From Gammaproteobacteria bacterium UBA2955 (lineage in GTDB: Bacteria > Pseudomonadota > Gammaproteobacteria > Pseudomonadales > Azotimanducaceae): DNA of 14,351 nt. The notes beneath the pieces were generated by a model. That model ran no database searches, was not told the DNA's origin, and saw nothing but the letters and a program-made list of their open reading frames with translations. Numbering within the stretch: the stretch's first letter is position 1; each line of letters begins with the position of its first letter. Both the position numbers and the translations under genes were made by a program. The stretch covers positions 1 to 14,351 of the forward strand of contig DEBN01000016.1 of the NCBI GenBank assembly GCA_002348825.1, written 5' to 3'. Positions 1-7,370 of the stretch are shown here, piece by piece.

Positions 1-111
1 GGTACTTGGATTGAGACCGACCCATAGGACGATCGGGCGTCGTCGGTCCCAGGTTCGCCGCAGTTCATAACGATAGGCTCCGCAGTCGGATAAGACTGCT
101 GATCGTTGCAT
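1..111 (-). CDS. DUF1643-like protein, N-terminal part (runs off the left edge)
   Basis: Read on the minus strand from an ATG at 111-109, the frame stays open to the window edge for 37 codons. It contains RYELRRTWD followed by PIVLWVGLNPST. A basic, Trp-containing lead-in followed by a hydrophobic strand and an LNPST signature is characteristic of the DUF1643 family, whose function is unknown. A purine-rich stretch (AAAGAGA) lies a few bases before this ATG. Another in-frame ATG at 135-133 would add eight residues but has no visible ribosome-binding site. Only the first quarter or so of the expected protein is inside the window, so the family call rests on this short motif. Confidence 0.65.
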   Translation of the reverse strand, partial: MQRSAVLSDCGAYRYELRRTWDRRRPIVLWVGLNPST

Positions 112-454
112 GATGTCTCTTTTTTTTCCGAGCATTATTGGCAAAAGTTTGGTCAAAGGGAAAGCGTCTGACAAGCTGCTGTTTTTGCCTCCTGCGTTCC
201 ACCTCATGGGTGCGTCGTCAGCCGGTCTTAGCTAAAGTAATAGCCCTCTGGTATGTGAGGTACTGTTATGTCTACCAAAACCCTTCTATGTTATTACGCC
301 GTTGCTTACGCTTTGATTTTTACAGCCGCTTACTTTGTGGCGAATGCCTAGCCTCAGAGCAGTGACAGCCTTTGCGTTTGGCACTCGTGGGACGATGTCA
401 CTCGCATCGCTATTAAAGTTAGTCTTGCGCAATCTCTGCTAAGGGGTGACGGCC
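112..454. other. Gap between the DUF1643-like gene and the first oxygenase
   Basis: This roughly 340-base gap holds one plausible short gene (268-351), described separately. Other open frames here are Cys/Arg-rich or antisense and look non-coding. A run of T on the plus strand at about 119-127 lies next to the start of the minus-strand gene. I see no convincing sigma70 promoter, tRNA or repeat. The ribosome-binding site of the next gene (AAGGGG, 441-446) is at the right end. Confidence 0.5.
268..351 (+). CDS. Possible 27-residue single-span membrane peptide
   Basis: A short frame opens with ATG at 268 and ends with TAG at 349-351. It is preceded by GAGG at 257-260, seven bases before the ATG, which is a good Shine-Dalgarno arrangement. 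The peptide starts MSTKTLLCYY, continues with a hydrophobic stretch rich in Ala, Val, Leu, Ile and Phe, and ends FVANA. One lysine near the N-terminus followed by about 20 nonpolar residues suits a single membrane span. No family is recognised. Against it, short hydrophobic frames occur by chance and there is no comparative evidence. It could also be a leader peptide for the downstream oxygenase gene, which begins about 100 bases later. Confidence 0.4.
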   Translation: MSTKTLLCYYAVAYALIFTAAYFVANA

Positions 455-1675
455 ATGGTGCGAATAAGTAGTGAAAATAGCAAAGCAGGCAAAAGGGCGC
501 AGGAGCTCCCGACTGTGGACTGGCATGATCTGCAGCATAACCGCCAGAAGTTTTTAAATGACCTAAGAGTCGCGTTGTCCGACTGTGGTTTTTTAGTCCT
601 GACCAACGCCCCGGGGCTGGACGATCAATTCCAACAACGAGCATTTCGCGAAGTGCGGGGCTTTTTCGACGCGCCCATGGACGTCAAAAAGACGGCGCAT
701 ATTTCTAACACACCCTATTTCCGAGGCTATACGCTACCTACGCCGGCAGACCGTGGTCACGGGCAGGTGATCGAGAACTTTCAGTACGGCTTTGAGCAAG
801 AACCGTTGTGTGCTCATGACGACAAGTCGCAACCTATCCATAAGCGCTTATTCCGTGGCCCCAATACATGGCCCAAGACTGATTCTTTGCCTGGATTTCG
901 TCCACTGATTGAGGAGCTAAACCTTACTTACCATCGCCTAACTCACGAACTGGGCGAATTGATTGTTGAGTCTTTGCGTGAGGATCCCGCGGAGTTCCGC
1001 AAATATTTTGATTTTGCTGATCCAGACTTGGCGGCAAGCTTGAATCACAATTTCAGCCTTGATGTGTATTCCGACGAGGCTCAGGAGGAGGTGCGCCAGT
1101 CCTACGCTCAATTCGACAGTAAAAATGTGGGGGCGCATATCGATGGCCCGCCATTTGTTGCGCTGTTGATTAACGACCGGCCGGGTCTTCAGGTGGTGGC
1201 CGGCGAAGGTCAGTGGATGGATGCGCCAGTGACCTGCCGGACCGCCGAGGGTAATTATCATGTGCCGGTTATTCCTGGCTCGGTGATTGTTAATACGGGT
1301 GGCACGCTGATGCACCTGAGCGAAGGCCGCTACTCGGCCACGCTGCACCGAGTGAACACCACATTGATTCCAAGGGGCGAGACTAGGGTATCTATGCCGT
1401 ACTTCCTCATTCCCAAAATGGAAGGTGATTTAATCCCATTTGGTAAGGCTGAAGCTTCCGCAGAAGGGGCGGCTGGGTACAATGCGGGGCGCGACCGGGG
1501 CGCTAATGCCTGCGTCAATCGAATGGGAACTTTTCCCCAGGTGACTCGTCGCTGGTGGGTAGAGGAGTTCAAAGAACTTAGCGAGAAACAGCGCGCTGAA
1601 GTTGAAGCTGAAACCGCCGCTGCCTACAAATTGGCGGCTGAGCGCGGTAAGCGGTATCGGCAAGCTCGAGATTAA
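455..1675 (+). CDS. Isopenicillin-N-synthase-like 2-oxoglutarate/Fe(II) oxygenase
   Basis: This is a probable cytoplasmic non-haem iron oxygenase of the isopenicillin N synthase/2OG-Fe(II) superfamily (DIOX_N plus 2OG-FeII_Oxy). Counting from the ATG at 455 (406 residues), the N-terminal domain has the expected strand-helix start (VDWHDL, then SDCGFLVLTNA). The iron site is H228-x-D230 (AHIDG) with distal H298 (LHRVN). The R311-x-S313 pair (RVSMPYF) is where the family binds 2-oxoglutarate or the substrate carboxylate. A GTG at 446 would add three residues, but it sits directly on AAGGGG (441-446), whereas the ATG at 455 is eight bases after it, so ATG 455 is preferred. The substrate cannot be read from the sequence; plant-type hydroxylases, ethylene-forming enzymes and bacterial catabolic oxygenases share these motifs. 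Just after the stop, CTCGAG copies at 1665-1670 and 1678-1683 can form a small hairpin without a U-tract. Confidence 0.85.
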   Translation: MVRISSENSKAGKRAQELPTVDWHDLQHNRQKFLNDLRVALSDCGFLVLTNAPGLDDQFQQRAFREVRGFFDAPMDVKKTAHISNTPYFRGYTLPTPADRGHGQVIENFQYGFEQEPLCAHDDKSQPIHKRLFRGPNTWPKTDSLPGFRPLIEELNLTYHRLTHELGELIVESLREDPAEFRKYFDFADPDLAASLNHNFSLDVYSDEAQEEVRQSYAQFDSKNVGAHIDGPPFVALLINDRPGLQVVAGEGQWMDAPVTCRTAEGNYHVPVIPGSVIVNTGGTLMHLSEGRYSATLHRVNTTLIPRGETRVSMPYFLIPKMEGDLIPFGKAEASAEGAAGYNAGRDRGANACVNRMGTFPQVTRRWWVEEFKELSEKQRAEVEAETAAAYKLAAERGKRYRQARD

Positions 1676-1767
1676 CGCTCGAGGACTGGTGTTGCTAATT
1701 GCATCGACGGTCAACAGGCCAATGAACAATTGGATGCTCAGATTAAAAGCTGATCGAGCTCAAACCG

Positions 1768-2609
1768 CTAAACGGGACGGTCGCCCTCTTTGGTGGCGCG
1801 TTGCATGATGAGTTCATGGGGATAGTGTTCAGCTCTCGCGTGGTGCTCTACGGCTCGATTGTCCCAAAATGCTATCGAGCTTTCGCGCCATGGAAACCTG
1901 CACTGGTATTCTGCACACGCTGCGGTAGCAAATAGCTTTTCGAGTAAGGGTAGAGCCTGAGGTTCAGCCGTGCCTTCGATACCTACTGTGAAAAAAGCAT
2001 TAACGTAAATGGATTTTCGTCCCGATACGGGATGCGTGCGCACGATCGGATGTGTTACCGCGGGCTAGTTCTTTTCGAATTTTGCCAGTTGCTCCGAGTT
2101 CGCGCCGTTTCACCATAAATATTGGCGCATGGGCTGGAACCGGTGCGTGGCGCAGCGATCGTCGACAGCTGCGCGTTTAGACTCGTCCAAGTCTTCGTAG
2201 GCGGCCTTCTTATTAACGAACAGCGTATCGCCGCCGATTTCTGGTTCTTTTCTGGCGATGAGTATTGACCCCAGAGAGAGCTGGGGAAGCCAGGTCACGT
2301 CGGAGTGCCAGATTGCTCTGCCGGAAAGGGGCCGAGCCGAATCGTTGTGGAGCGCTAACAGCCTGGGGAAACCGTGTTTAGGATTAACCGGATGGGTCGC
2401 TAATGTGCCGAACTGACGCGAGAAATCCAGATGTTGCTGGGTGCTAATATTTCGATCGCGAAAAAAATCACTATATATCTTAGAAGCAGATCAGCGAGCC
2501 ACGTTTGATCGGTGGCAGCTAAGCTCCGTTGTAGATTTAGGGCCTCGATCACCGCGCCTATGGCAGGGGTGCTTGGCTTAGCTGCGGCCTTGTATTTTCC
2601 GTTCAGCAA
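1768..2609 (-). pseudogene. Decayed TauD/TfdA-family dioxygenase
   Basis: About 280 codons of a TauD/TfdA 2-oxoglutarate dioxygenase can be followed on the minus strand, close to full family length, but the frame is broken. The N-terminal part (from about 2609) reads PAIGAVIEALNLQRSLA, up to VIFF. At the seven-base homopolymer 2461-2467 one base is missing: restoring it joins VIFF to RDRNISTQQHLDFSRQFG in the next frame, as in intact homologues. That second frame then carries the iron motif WHSD (H-S-D codons at 2299-2307) and GSILIARKEPEIGGDTLF. It is interrupted by TGA at 2110-2112 and TAG at 2065-2067. It resumes as HPIVRTHPVSGRKSIYVN and ends with YQCRFPW, then WDNRAVEHH (distal His region) and GDRPV before TAG at 1768-1770. 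One frameshift plus two separate stops makes a sequencing error an unlikely full explanation. The exact original start is unclear. Confidence 0.85.
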
Positions 2610-2862
2610 TTCGCGGAATAGCCTAACCTTTGGATTGCTCGGGCGGCAGAGACCGCGCTTGACGTCGATACGAGAGCTTGTTTATTGATCTTACAACGAG
2701 CAATCTGTCGCGCGTTCTAACCACAACCGAGGCTTGTGAGGGCGCTATAGGCGTATTTTTGGCCGCGTCGGTTTACCTGATGCTCCACTAAAGTTTTTTC
2801 GACTAGGGATTTTGGTAATTGTGCACTGCGTCTATTCGCAGTAGTAAAGGGAGACACCAGTA
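2610..2862. other. Upstream region of the outer-membrane protein gene, with small hairpin
   Basis: Apart from the possible extreme N-terminus of the dioxygenase remnant, this stretch looks non-coding. A perfect 6-bp inverted repeat, ACTGCG at 2825-2830 and CGCAGT at 2837-2842 with a 6-base loop, stands just before the ribosome-binding site AAGGGAGA (2847-2854) of the next gene. It could be a 5'-UTR hairpin or an operator. No well-spaced -35/-10 pair was found. Confidence 0.4.
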
Positions 2863-3735
2863 ATGATTAACTCCACCGTGCGCCGATTGTGGATATGTGG
2901 ATTGATGGGCCTGCCTGCATGGAGTTTCGCCATAGATATTCCGCCGGGCCAGGCGATTGCACCGCCTCCGGGGAAAAGTGCCATTCGATTTGAAATGAAT
3001 TCAGTCAACTTTGGTGAAAAATACAGTGATGGTGATGCCTTAAACACCGATTCGGAGCTGACACTCAACAGCCTTGGTGTTCAATACTCGCGCAGTCTTA
3101 TGATCAAAAATAGATTGGCAGGGTTTTACTTAAATTCAGCGGTTGGTAGGGCTCGACCCGGTGGCGCCATTGCCGGCCAAGGCGTTGTAACTGGAGCTAC
3201 CGATTCCGCCGCCGCATTGGTGACCTGGCTGTATGCGGATAAAGAAAAAGGCCGTTATGCGGTGCTGGGTACCTTTGTGATCGCGCCGACTGGAGACTAT
3301 GACAGCAATCGAGCAGTAAACTTAGGTCAGAATCGGTTTGCCGGCGGTTTTCAGCTGGGCTATCACACCAGATTGGCGAGAGACTGGGACGTAATGACCA
3401 CGGCCAACGTTATGTTCTCTGGGAAAAATGAAGATTATCGCCTGACCCATCAAACCTATGAACAAGATCCGCTCTACTCTATGCAGTTCACCACGATGCA
3501 TCATATTGATCCGTCGCTTACCTTGTCAGGTACTTATTACATCTATCACGGCGGTGCAGGGCATCTGGATGGCGTTGCTATGGACGACGACATCAGCCGC
3601 AATCGCTATGAAGTGGTAGTTTCCAAGCGAGTTCGTTCCGCCAAGTACTTTTTGTATTTCGGCAAAGACGCGAGCACAGAAAATGGTTTCATCGAAGATC
3701 GGCGGTTGTCGCTTCGGTACCAGTATTATTTTTAG
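2863..3735 (+). CDS. Outer-membrane beta-barrel protein, phenol-degradation MetA-like (PF13557 type)
   Basis: This is a 290-residue exported protein, probably an outer-membrane channel. Residues 1-23 form a signal peptide (basic start, hydrophobic core, cleavage after SFA). The mature part begins with a proline-rich segment (PPGQAIAPPPG). It continues as alternating amphipathic strands with many aromatic residues and ends in YQYYF, a C-terminal phenylalanine typical of barrels recognised by the BAM machinery. The segment FVIAPTGDYD followed by N-L-G-x-N-R-F-A-G-G-F-Q-L-G-Y matches the PF13557 'transporter / MetA-pathway of phenol degradation' family. Members often sit beside aromatic or hydrophobic-compound catabolic genes, which fits the oxygenases and carrier here. 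The start is set by AAGGGAGA eight bases upstream. The gene converges with the MFS carrier gene. Its true substrate is unknown. Confidence 0.8.
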   Translation: MINSTVRRLWICGLMGLPAWSFAIDIPPGQAIAPPPGKSAIRFEMNSVNFGEKYSDGDALNTDSELTLNSLGVQYSRSLMIKNRLAGFYLNSAVGRARPGGAIAGQGVVTGATDSAAALVTWLYADKEKGRYAVLGTFVIAPTGDYDSNRAVNLGQNRFAGGFQLGYHTRLARDWDVMTTANVMFSGKNEDYRLTHQTYEQDPLYSMQFTTMHHIDPSLTLSGTYYIYHGGAGHLDGVAMDDDISRNRYEVVVSKRVRSAKYFLYFGKDASTENGFIEDRRLSLRYQYYF

Positions 3736-3830
3736 CGTCGCCAAACAACCGTATCACGGGTTGAGAGCACGCAAGCAAAACTCCGCGGCGCGGATCTAAG
3801 GGCCAAATCCTCCCCTTTAGAAGTTTATCC

Positions 3831-5348
3831 TCAAGCTGTGCTGGTCCCGGGCTCCAGTTCTTTGTGGGCAATTTCCGCCTGAATTTCCGCCAGTCGTTCC
3901 TCGGTCAAAGAGTAGTTCCAAAGCATTGGCACCGCGACAAACTTAAAGATAGCGGGCACGATCGAATACAAGCAGGCCAGCCATATGAGCGAGTAAGCGC
4001 TGTTCGGATCGTTGATTGGATCGGCCAAAGAGTTGAACCCAACAATGGTAGCTGCAGTGGTACCCACGACTAAGCCTGCTCCATAGGCAAGCTTGCGAGT
4101 CATCAACCAGATGCTGAAGTAAGCGCCACCCTGGCGCTTGCCGGTTTGAGCGCTGTCGAGGTCGATGACGTCCGCAGCCATGGCGTAAGGGAGAGCGCTG
4201 AGCGCGCCGATAGCGCTACCTTTTAGGCACATAACGCCAATAAACAGGGCGAATTTTCCTGTGGGAATGCCCTCAAATTGAGCGTTCAGTCCAACCATCC
4301 AGCTGTCAGGTAAGAACGACAGCAACTTGCTCAGTTCCATAGCTTGAAACCACTCCTGCGGCGCAATCGCGATTACAGGGATAAAGCAGGACCACAATGC
4401 GTACCAAAAGATCGCCACCATGGTGGCTCGGTGCTTGCCGATTTTGGCGGACAGTTTGAACCATAAAGGGATCGCTATGATTTGGGAGATGAAGTACGGG
4501 GCGAGATAGAAACCGTATAAATCGCCGGCCAGCAGTACGTGTTTTACGAAAAAGAAACTCAGCGAGTTCGTCATCGCGGAGCCGATTGTGGAAAATAAAA
4601 AGATAATGACGAGCTTGCGATAGGGCTCGTTAGACCAGACATACTTGAAACTTTCCCGTAAGGGTAGGCGGCCGTCGTTACTCTCCTTTACCGGATGTTC
4701 AGGCACAACAGCCAGCATGTTGAAAATTAGAATAGGCATTACGATGACCAAGGCTATGGTCAGGAAATAAACATTGTCCGTTGGTTTGGTGTAGCCCCAG
4801 AACACAATTACTGCGGGTGTCATTGCGCCGATGAGCGAACCAGATACGGTGAAGGCTTCCTTCCAACTCATGATAAGTGTGCGTTCGTTATAGCCCTGAG
4901 CCAGCTCGGCGCCCCATGCCGAGTAGGGAACATCTTTTATGGTCGCACCGATGTACATAATGATCAGCACCCCGAGTAAATACGGGTAGCCGGTGTTAAA
5001 CGTCATACCGAGCATAGAGACTTCGGTGAATTCAATCGGGGGAATCCACAGCAGCCAAACCCCCAGCATAAAGATGGGCATGCCGATCAAAATGAATGGT
5101 CTACGGCGTCCCCAGCGGGTGCGCATGCGATCGGATAAAAAGCCGATAACTGGATCGGTTACCCCGTCGAATACTCGAGACAACGCCAGCACCAAACCGA
5201 CAAATCCAAGGCTTAGACCGAAACCTGCGGAATCTGCATATACTGGCGTTAAATAGACCGCCAGCGGTAGGCCAACCATCGACAACGGCAAAGATGGCGC
5301 GCCATAGGACGCCATCTGATAGGTCCCTAGAGTCTTTTTTTCCGACAC
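3831..5348 (-). CDS. MFS carrier of the GPH (MelB-like, MFS_2) family
   Basis: A 505-residue inner-membrane carrier with about twelve hydrophobic spans. The signature is in the N-terminal half: SRVFDGVTDPVIGFLSDR then RWGRRRPFILIG (residues about 58-89). This matches the glycoside-pentoside-hexuronide:cation symporter family. D61 and D65 correspond to the two aspartates that bind the coupling cation in melibiose permease MelB, so Na+ or H+ symport is likely. Family relatives in marine and soil proteobacteria are found in many catabolic loci, and the substrate need not be a sugar. Translation starts at GTG (5348-5346), with AGAGGG seven bases upstream and no better ATG nearby. It lies 93 bases after the PhyH-like gene on the same strand and is probably the last gene of that run. 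It is convergent with the outer-membrane protein gene, with no strong terminator hairpin in the 95-base gap. Confidence 0.87.
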   Translation of the reverse strand: MSEKKTLGTYQMASYGAPSLPLSMVGLPLAVYLTPVYADSAGFGLSLGFVGLVLALSRVFDGVTDPVIGFLSDRMRTRWGRRRPFILIGMPIFMLGVWLLWIPPIEFTEVSMLGMTFNTGYPYLLGVLIIMYIGATIKDVPYSAWGAELAQGYNERTLIMSWKEAFTVSGSLIGAMTPAVIVFWGYTKPTDNVYFLTIALVIVMPILIFNMLAVVPEHPVKESNDGRLPLRESFKYVWSNEPYRKLVIIFLFSTIGSAMTNSLSFFFVKHVLLAGDLYGFYLAPYFISQIIAIPLWFKLSAKIGKHRATMVAIFWYALWSCFIPVIAIAPQEWFQAMELSKLLSFLPDSWMVGLNAQFEGIPTGKFALFIGVMCLKGSAIGALSALPYAMAADVIDLDSAQTGKRQGGAYFSIWLMTRKLAYGAGLVVGTTAATIVGFNSLADPINDPNSAYSLIWLACLYSIVPAIFKFVAVPMLWNYSLTEERLAEIQAEIAHKELEPGTSTA

Positions 5349-5441
5349 GTTATTTCCCTCTTTTTCCCCTCGGTAGCCAGATTCTTAAGCGCGGTTTGGT
5401 AATGTTGCCGCCGCTAAGTGTTCAGCTGGTCGTCGTAATAG

Positions 5442-6389
5442 CTAAGTTCTCCGTGCGCTGGGCAAAGGTATGAGCTGACCATTTTCGCCGATCAACGCAT
5501 CGGGGAACTCTACGTCCGTACTGCCAAATGCAGCACCTTGGTGCTCGATCCGTGTGCCGTTGATGTTGCCAAGCGTGCCATAGGTTCTCAGTCCCAACCG
5601 AGCGCGCAGCTTTGGGCTGGCCTGTTCGAAGATGTCGCGAGCGGTTGAAACGCAGGCGTTTTCTTGTTGGCGCACCCAGGGCGCGCAGCAAAACACGGAT
5701 ATAGCCCGGCGCGGGTGGCCCTCTAGATTAGCGCCGGTGCCATGCCAGAGCCTGCCGTCGAAAACAAATAGACTGCCCGCGGGTGCGTTGATCTGCTGGC
5801 CTAACTCCGGGTTGGGTGGATGTACGCGGTAGCTTAAGGGCCAGCGATGGCTGCCTGGAAAGACTACGGTACTGCCGCGTTGTGGAGTGAAGTCATCTAA
5901 TAGATAGAACAGATTGCAGAGCGCGGGGAATTCGATCGAGGCGGGTATTTGACCCTGATCCCTGTGGATGAGCTCGGCTTTGGTTGTGGTGCCAATAAAC
6001 AGATGGGCGGTAAGACTGGAAAGCAACCAATTTTTCCCGAGTAGGTAGCTGGCGATCGACTCGGTGGTCGCATCTTCAATCAGGTCCAAAAACCGCGAGC
6101 CCTTGTTTACCATGTTTGGCAACACCTGTTTGTTGCTGTTGCCGCGGTCTGGGCAGAGCGCGCCGAGGGCTTGTTCGGCTGCATATTGCCGGTCTAACAG
6201 CTGTCTTATTTCATCAACACGGTTGGGGTCCAGTGCGTTGAGCAAAATGCAACAGCCGTGGCTATTCAGGTCTTCGAGTCCCCGCTGTAGATCTGCGGTG
6301 GGTGATGGTACGTCCAAAATTACAGGGCCATCCAGCTCTGGGGCCTGAACATAGCCGGTCTGACCTTCTCTGATTGAATCCGAAGACAT
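5442..6389 (-). CDS. Phytanoyl-CoA dioxygenase (PhyH) family oxygenase
   Basis: A 315-residue soluble Fe(II)/2-oxoglutarate oxygenase. The double-stranded beta-helix core carries H142-R-D144 (LIHRDQGQ). It is followed by NLFYLLDDFTPQRGST and VVFPGSH, a pattern typical of PhyH proteins, then distal H216 (LWHGTGAN) and the 2-oxoglutarate-binding arginine in HPRRAISV (R227/R228). Members hydroxylate CoA thioesters, small metabolites or natural-product intermediates, and nothing here identifies the substrate. The ATG at 6389-6387 has only a G-rich tract (GGGGG) a few bases upstream as ribosome-binding site. It lies 50 bases downstream of the nitroreductase gene and 93 bases upstream of the MFS gene on the same strand, so co-transcription is likely. 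Confidence 0.85.
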   Translation of the reverse strand: MSSDSIREGQTGYVQAPELDGPVILDVPSPTADLQRGLEDLNSHGCCILLNALDPNRVDEIRQLLDRQYAAEQALGALCPDRGNSNKQVLPNMVNKGSRFLDLIEDATTESIASYLLGKNWLLSSLTAHLFIGTTTKAELIHRDQGQIPASIEFPALCNLFYLLDDFTPQRGSTVVFPGSHRWPLSYRVHPPNPELGQQINAPAGSLFVFDGRLWHGTGANLEGHPRRAISVFCCAPWVRQQENACVSTARDIFEQASPKLRARLGLRTYGTLGNINGTRIEHQGAAFGSTDVEFPDALIGENGQLIPLPSARRT

Positions 6390-6439
6390 GGGTTACCCCC
6401 AGCGCGCTGGCGCGAAAACTTGTTGGCTGCAATTACGGT

Positions 6440-7075
6440 TTACCATTCGTTAAACCGCACCATTTTTTCTACGGGGCGACGGCGGATTTTGCCGTGCCCG
6501 CCCAGGACTGGGTAGCCGACTGGTATATGAGCGCAGGTATGCCAGTCGTCTGGCAAGTTAAGTAGCGCCTTAACGGCCTTTTCCTCGTAGCAAAGAAGTG
6601 TCGTAAGTACGCAGCCCAAACCCTCGTTGCGGCACGCGAGCAGGAAATTTTGTACCGCCGGATAAACTGATCCGCCGCCGACTACGCTCGGTCTTTCCAG
6701 TGCGCTGTCCGTTATCGTCATTAGCTTCGGGTTAAAGCAAAACACGGCGATCAAAGGTGTTTCGTACATGTGCGCGGCCAAGTAATTGCCCGCATCCAGT
6801 GCTTTGATGCTGGATGGCTTGGCGTCTTCTGGCATGCTCTCGAGGCGCGCCTCATAGCCCGGGACATAGGCGTCCCAGTGTGGTTTGTAAAGGTTCTGAA
6901 GCGCTTGTTTTTTCGCTTGGTCGGTAACGGCAATCAGCCGCCAAGGTTGGGTGTTGCCGCCGGTTGGTGCCCAGGTCGCTGCGCTGAAAATGCGCTGCAT
7001 CACATCTTCGGCGATGGGGTCGGGTCGCAGTCTTCGCACCGCGCGCAGGGTGCTCATCGCGTCGTACAGATCCAT
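6440..7075 (-). CDS. Nitroreductase-family FMN oxidoreductase
   Basis: A 211-residue protein of the nitroreductase fold (PF00881), an FMN-dependent NAD(P)H oxidoreductase normally acting as a homodimer. With ATG at 7075, the N-terminus has the FMN-contacting RAVRRLRPDPI region. Residues 36-46 read APTGGNTQPWR, the second FMN/substrate motif. The C-terminal half has RNEGLGCVLTT, the usual glycine-rich FMN loop. An upstream ATG at 7102 would add nine residues, but AGAGG abuts it directly, whereas GGGAGGA stands at a proper distance before 7075, so the shorter form is chosen. Substrates of the family vary widely (nitro compounds, quinones, enones, flavin itself), so the role is unassigned. It is the first gene of the minus-strand run and lies just downstream of a Fur-box-like site. 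Confidence 0.85.
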   Translation of the reverse strand: MDLYDAMSTLRAVRRLRPDPIAEDVMQRIFSAATWAPTGGNTQPWRLIAVTDQAKKQALQNLYKPHWDAYVPGYEARLESMPEDAKPSSIKALDAGNYLAAHMYETPLIAVFCFNPKLMTITDSALERPSVVGGGSVYPAVQNFLLACRNEGLGCVLTTLLCYEEKAVKALLNLPDDWHTCAHIPVGYPVLGGHGKIRRRPVEKMVRFNEW

Positions 7076-7143
7076 GTCTTCCTCCCTTCTGGGGTCAAAC
7101 ATCCTCTATTTGAAAACGAATTTCTAGTCCTTGTTTTTGGCAA

Positions 7144-7158
7144 TGAGAATTATTCGCA
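7144..7158. promoter_or_regulatory. Fur-box-like inverted repeat
   Basis: TGAGAATTATTCGCA is a 7-1-7 inverted repeat with one mismatch from the perfect form (TGAGAAT / ATTCTCA) and fits the ferric uptake regulator consensus in its 7-1-7 description. It is flanked by AA and AT, as in many Fur sites. Its centre is about 76 bases upstream of the preferred nitroreductase start, so it could repress the minus-strand nitroreductase-PhyH-MFS run when iron is plentiful. It is far (about 545 bases) from proteorhodopsin. A single site found by eye may be fortuitous. Confidence 0.5.
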
Positions 7159-7201
7159 ATACCTTTTTTCGAAGCGCGATGCTGCGTGAACGCACCAGAA
7201 A

Positions 7202-7229
7202 TTCTTATATATTAGAAAAGTATATACTT
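7202..7229. repeat. Two adjacent AT-rich palindromes
   Basis: TTCTTATATATTAGAA at 7202-7217 is a near-perfect palindrome. It is immediately followed by AAGTATATACTT at 7218-7229, a perfect 12-base palindrome. Together they form a 28-base AT-rich block in an otherwise mixed-composition gap between divergent genes. This could be an operator for a dimeric regulator or a melting element of a minus-strand promoter. No specific regulator is recognised. Confidence 0.4.
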
Positions 7230-7318
7230 ATCAGTTAGTTGCGATCTTAAAGAGGCCTAAGGTCGGGTTTTTATGGGTGATTAAGGGGTCTAGCCGACTA
7301 AACGGGAGAGTTATTAAC

Positions 7319-7363
7319 CACCTAACTTTCACCTAACTTTCATCTATTTAGACATAAGTTAAT
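7319..7363 (+). promoter_or_regulatory. Tandem 11-base repeats, PhoB/OmpR-type box, with possible -10
   Basis: CACCTAACTTT occurs twice head to tail (7319-7329, 7330-7340), followed by a degenerate third copy (7341-7351). Re-phased, 7326-7343 reads CTTTCACCTAACTTTCAT, which agrees with the E. coli Pho box (CTGTCATAWAWCTGTCAY) at 14 of 18 positions. It has the 11-base period typical of PhoB/OmpR-family response regulators. A weak -10 (GTTAAT, 7358-7363) lies about ten bases after the repeats, the spacing used at PhoB-activated promoters. This is therefore the best promoter candidate for the proteorhodopsin transcript, implying a leader of more than 300 bases. The identity of the regulator is inference. 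Confidence 0.4.
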
Positions 7364-7370
7364 CGCGTTG

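Noticed and set aside
138..365. 75-codon plus-strand open frame in the left gap
   Set aside because: The translation is rich in Cys, Arg and Trp without domain character, has no clear ribosome-binding site, and overlaps the better-supported 27-codon frame.
1664..1683. GCTCGAG repeated around the stop of the first oxygenase, as a terminator
   Set aside because: It is a 6-pair stem with no following U-tract, more likely a chance restriction-site-like repeat.
3736..3830. Possible bidirectional terminator between the convergent outer-membrane and MFS genes (AAGGG...CCCTT near 3798-3818)
   Set aside because: The stem is only about five pairs with a large loop and no U-tract.
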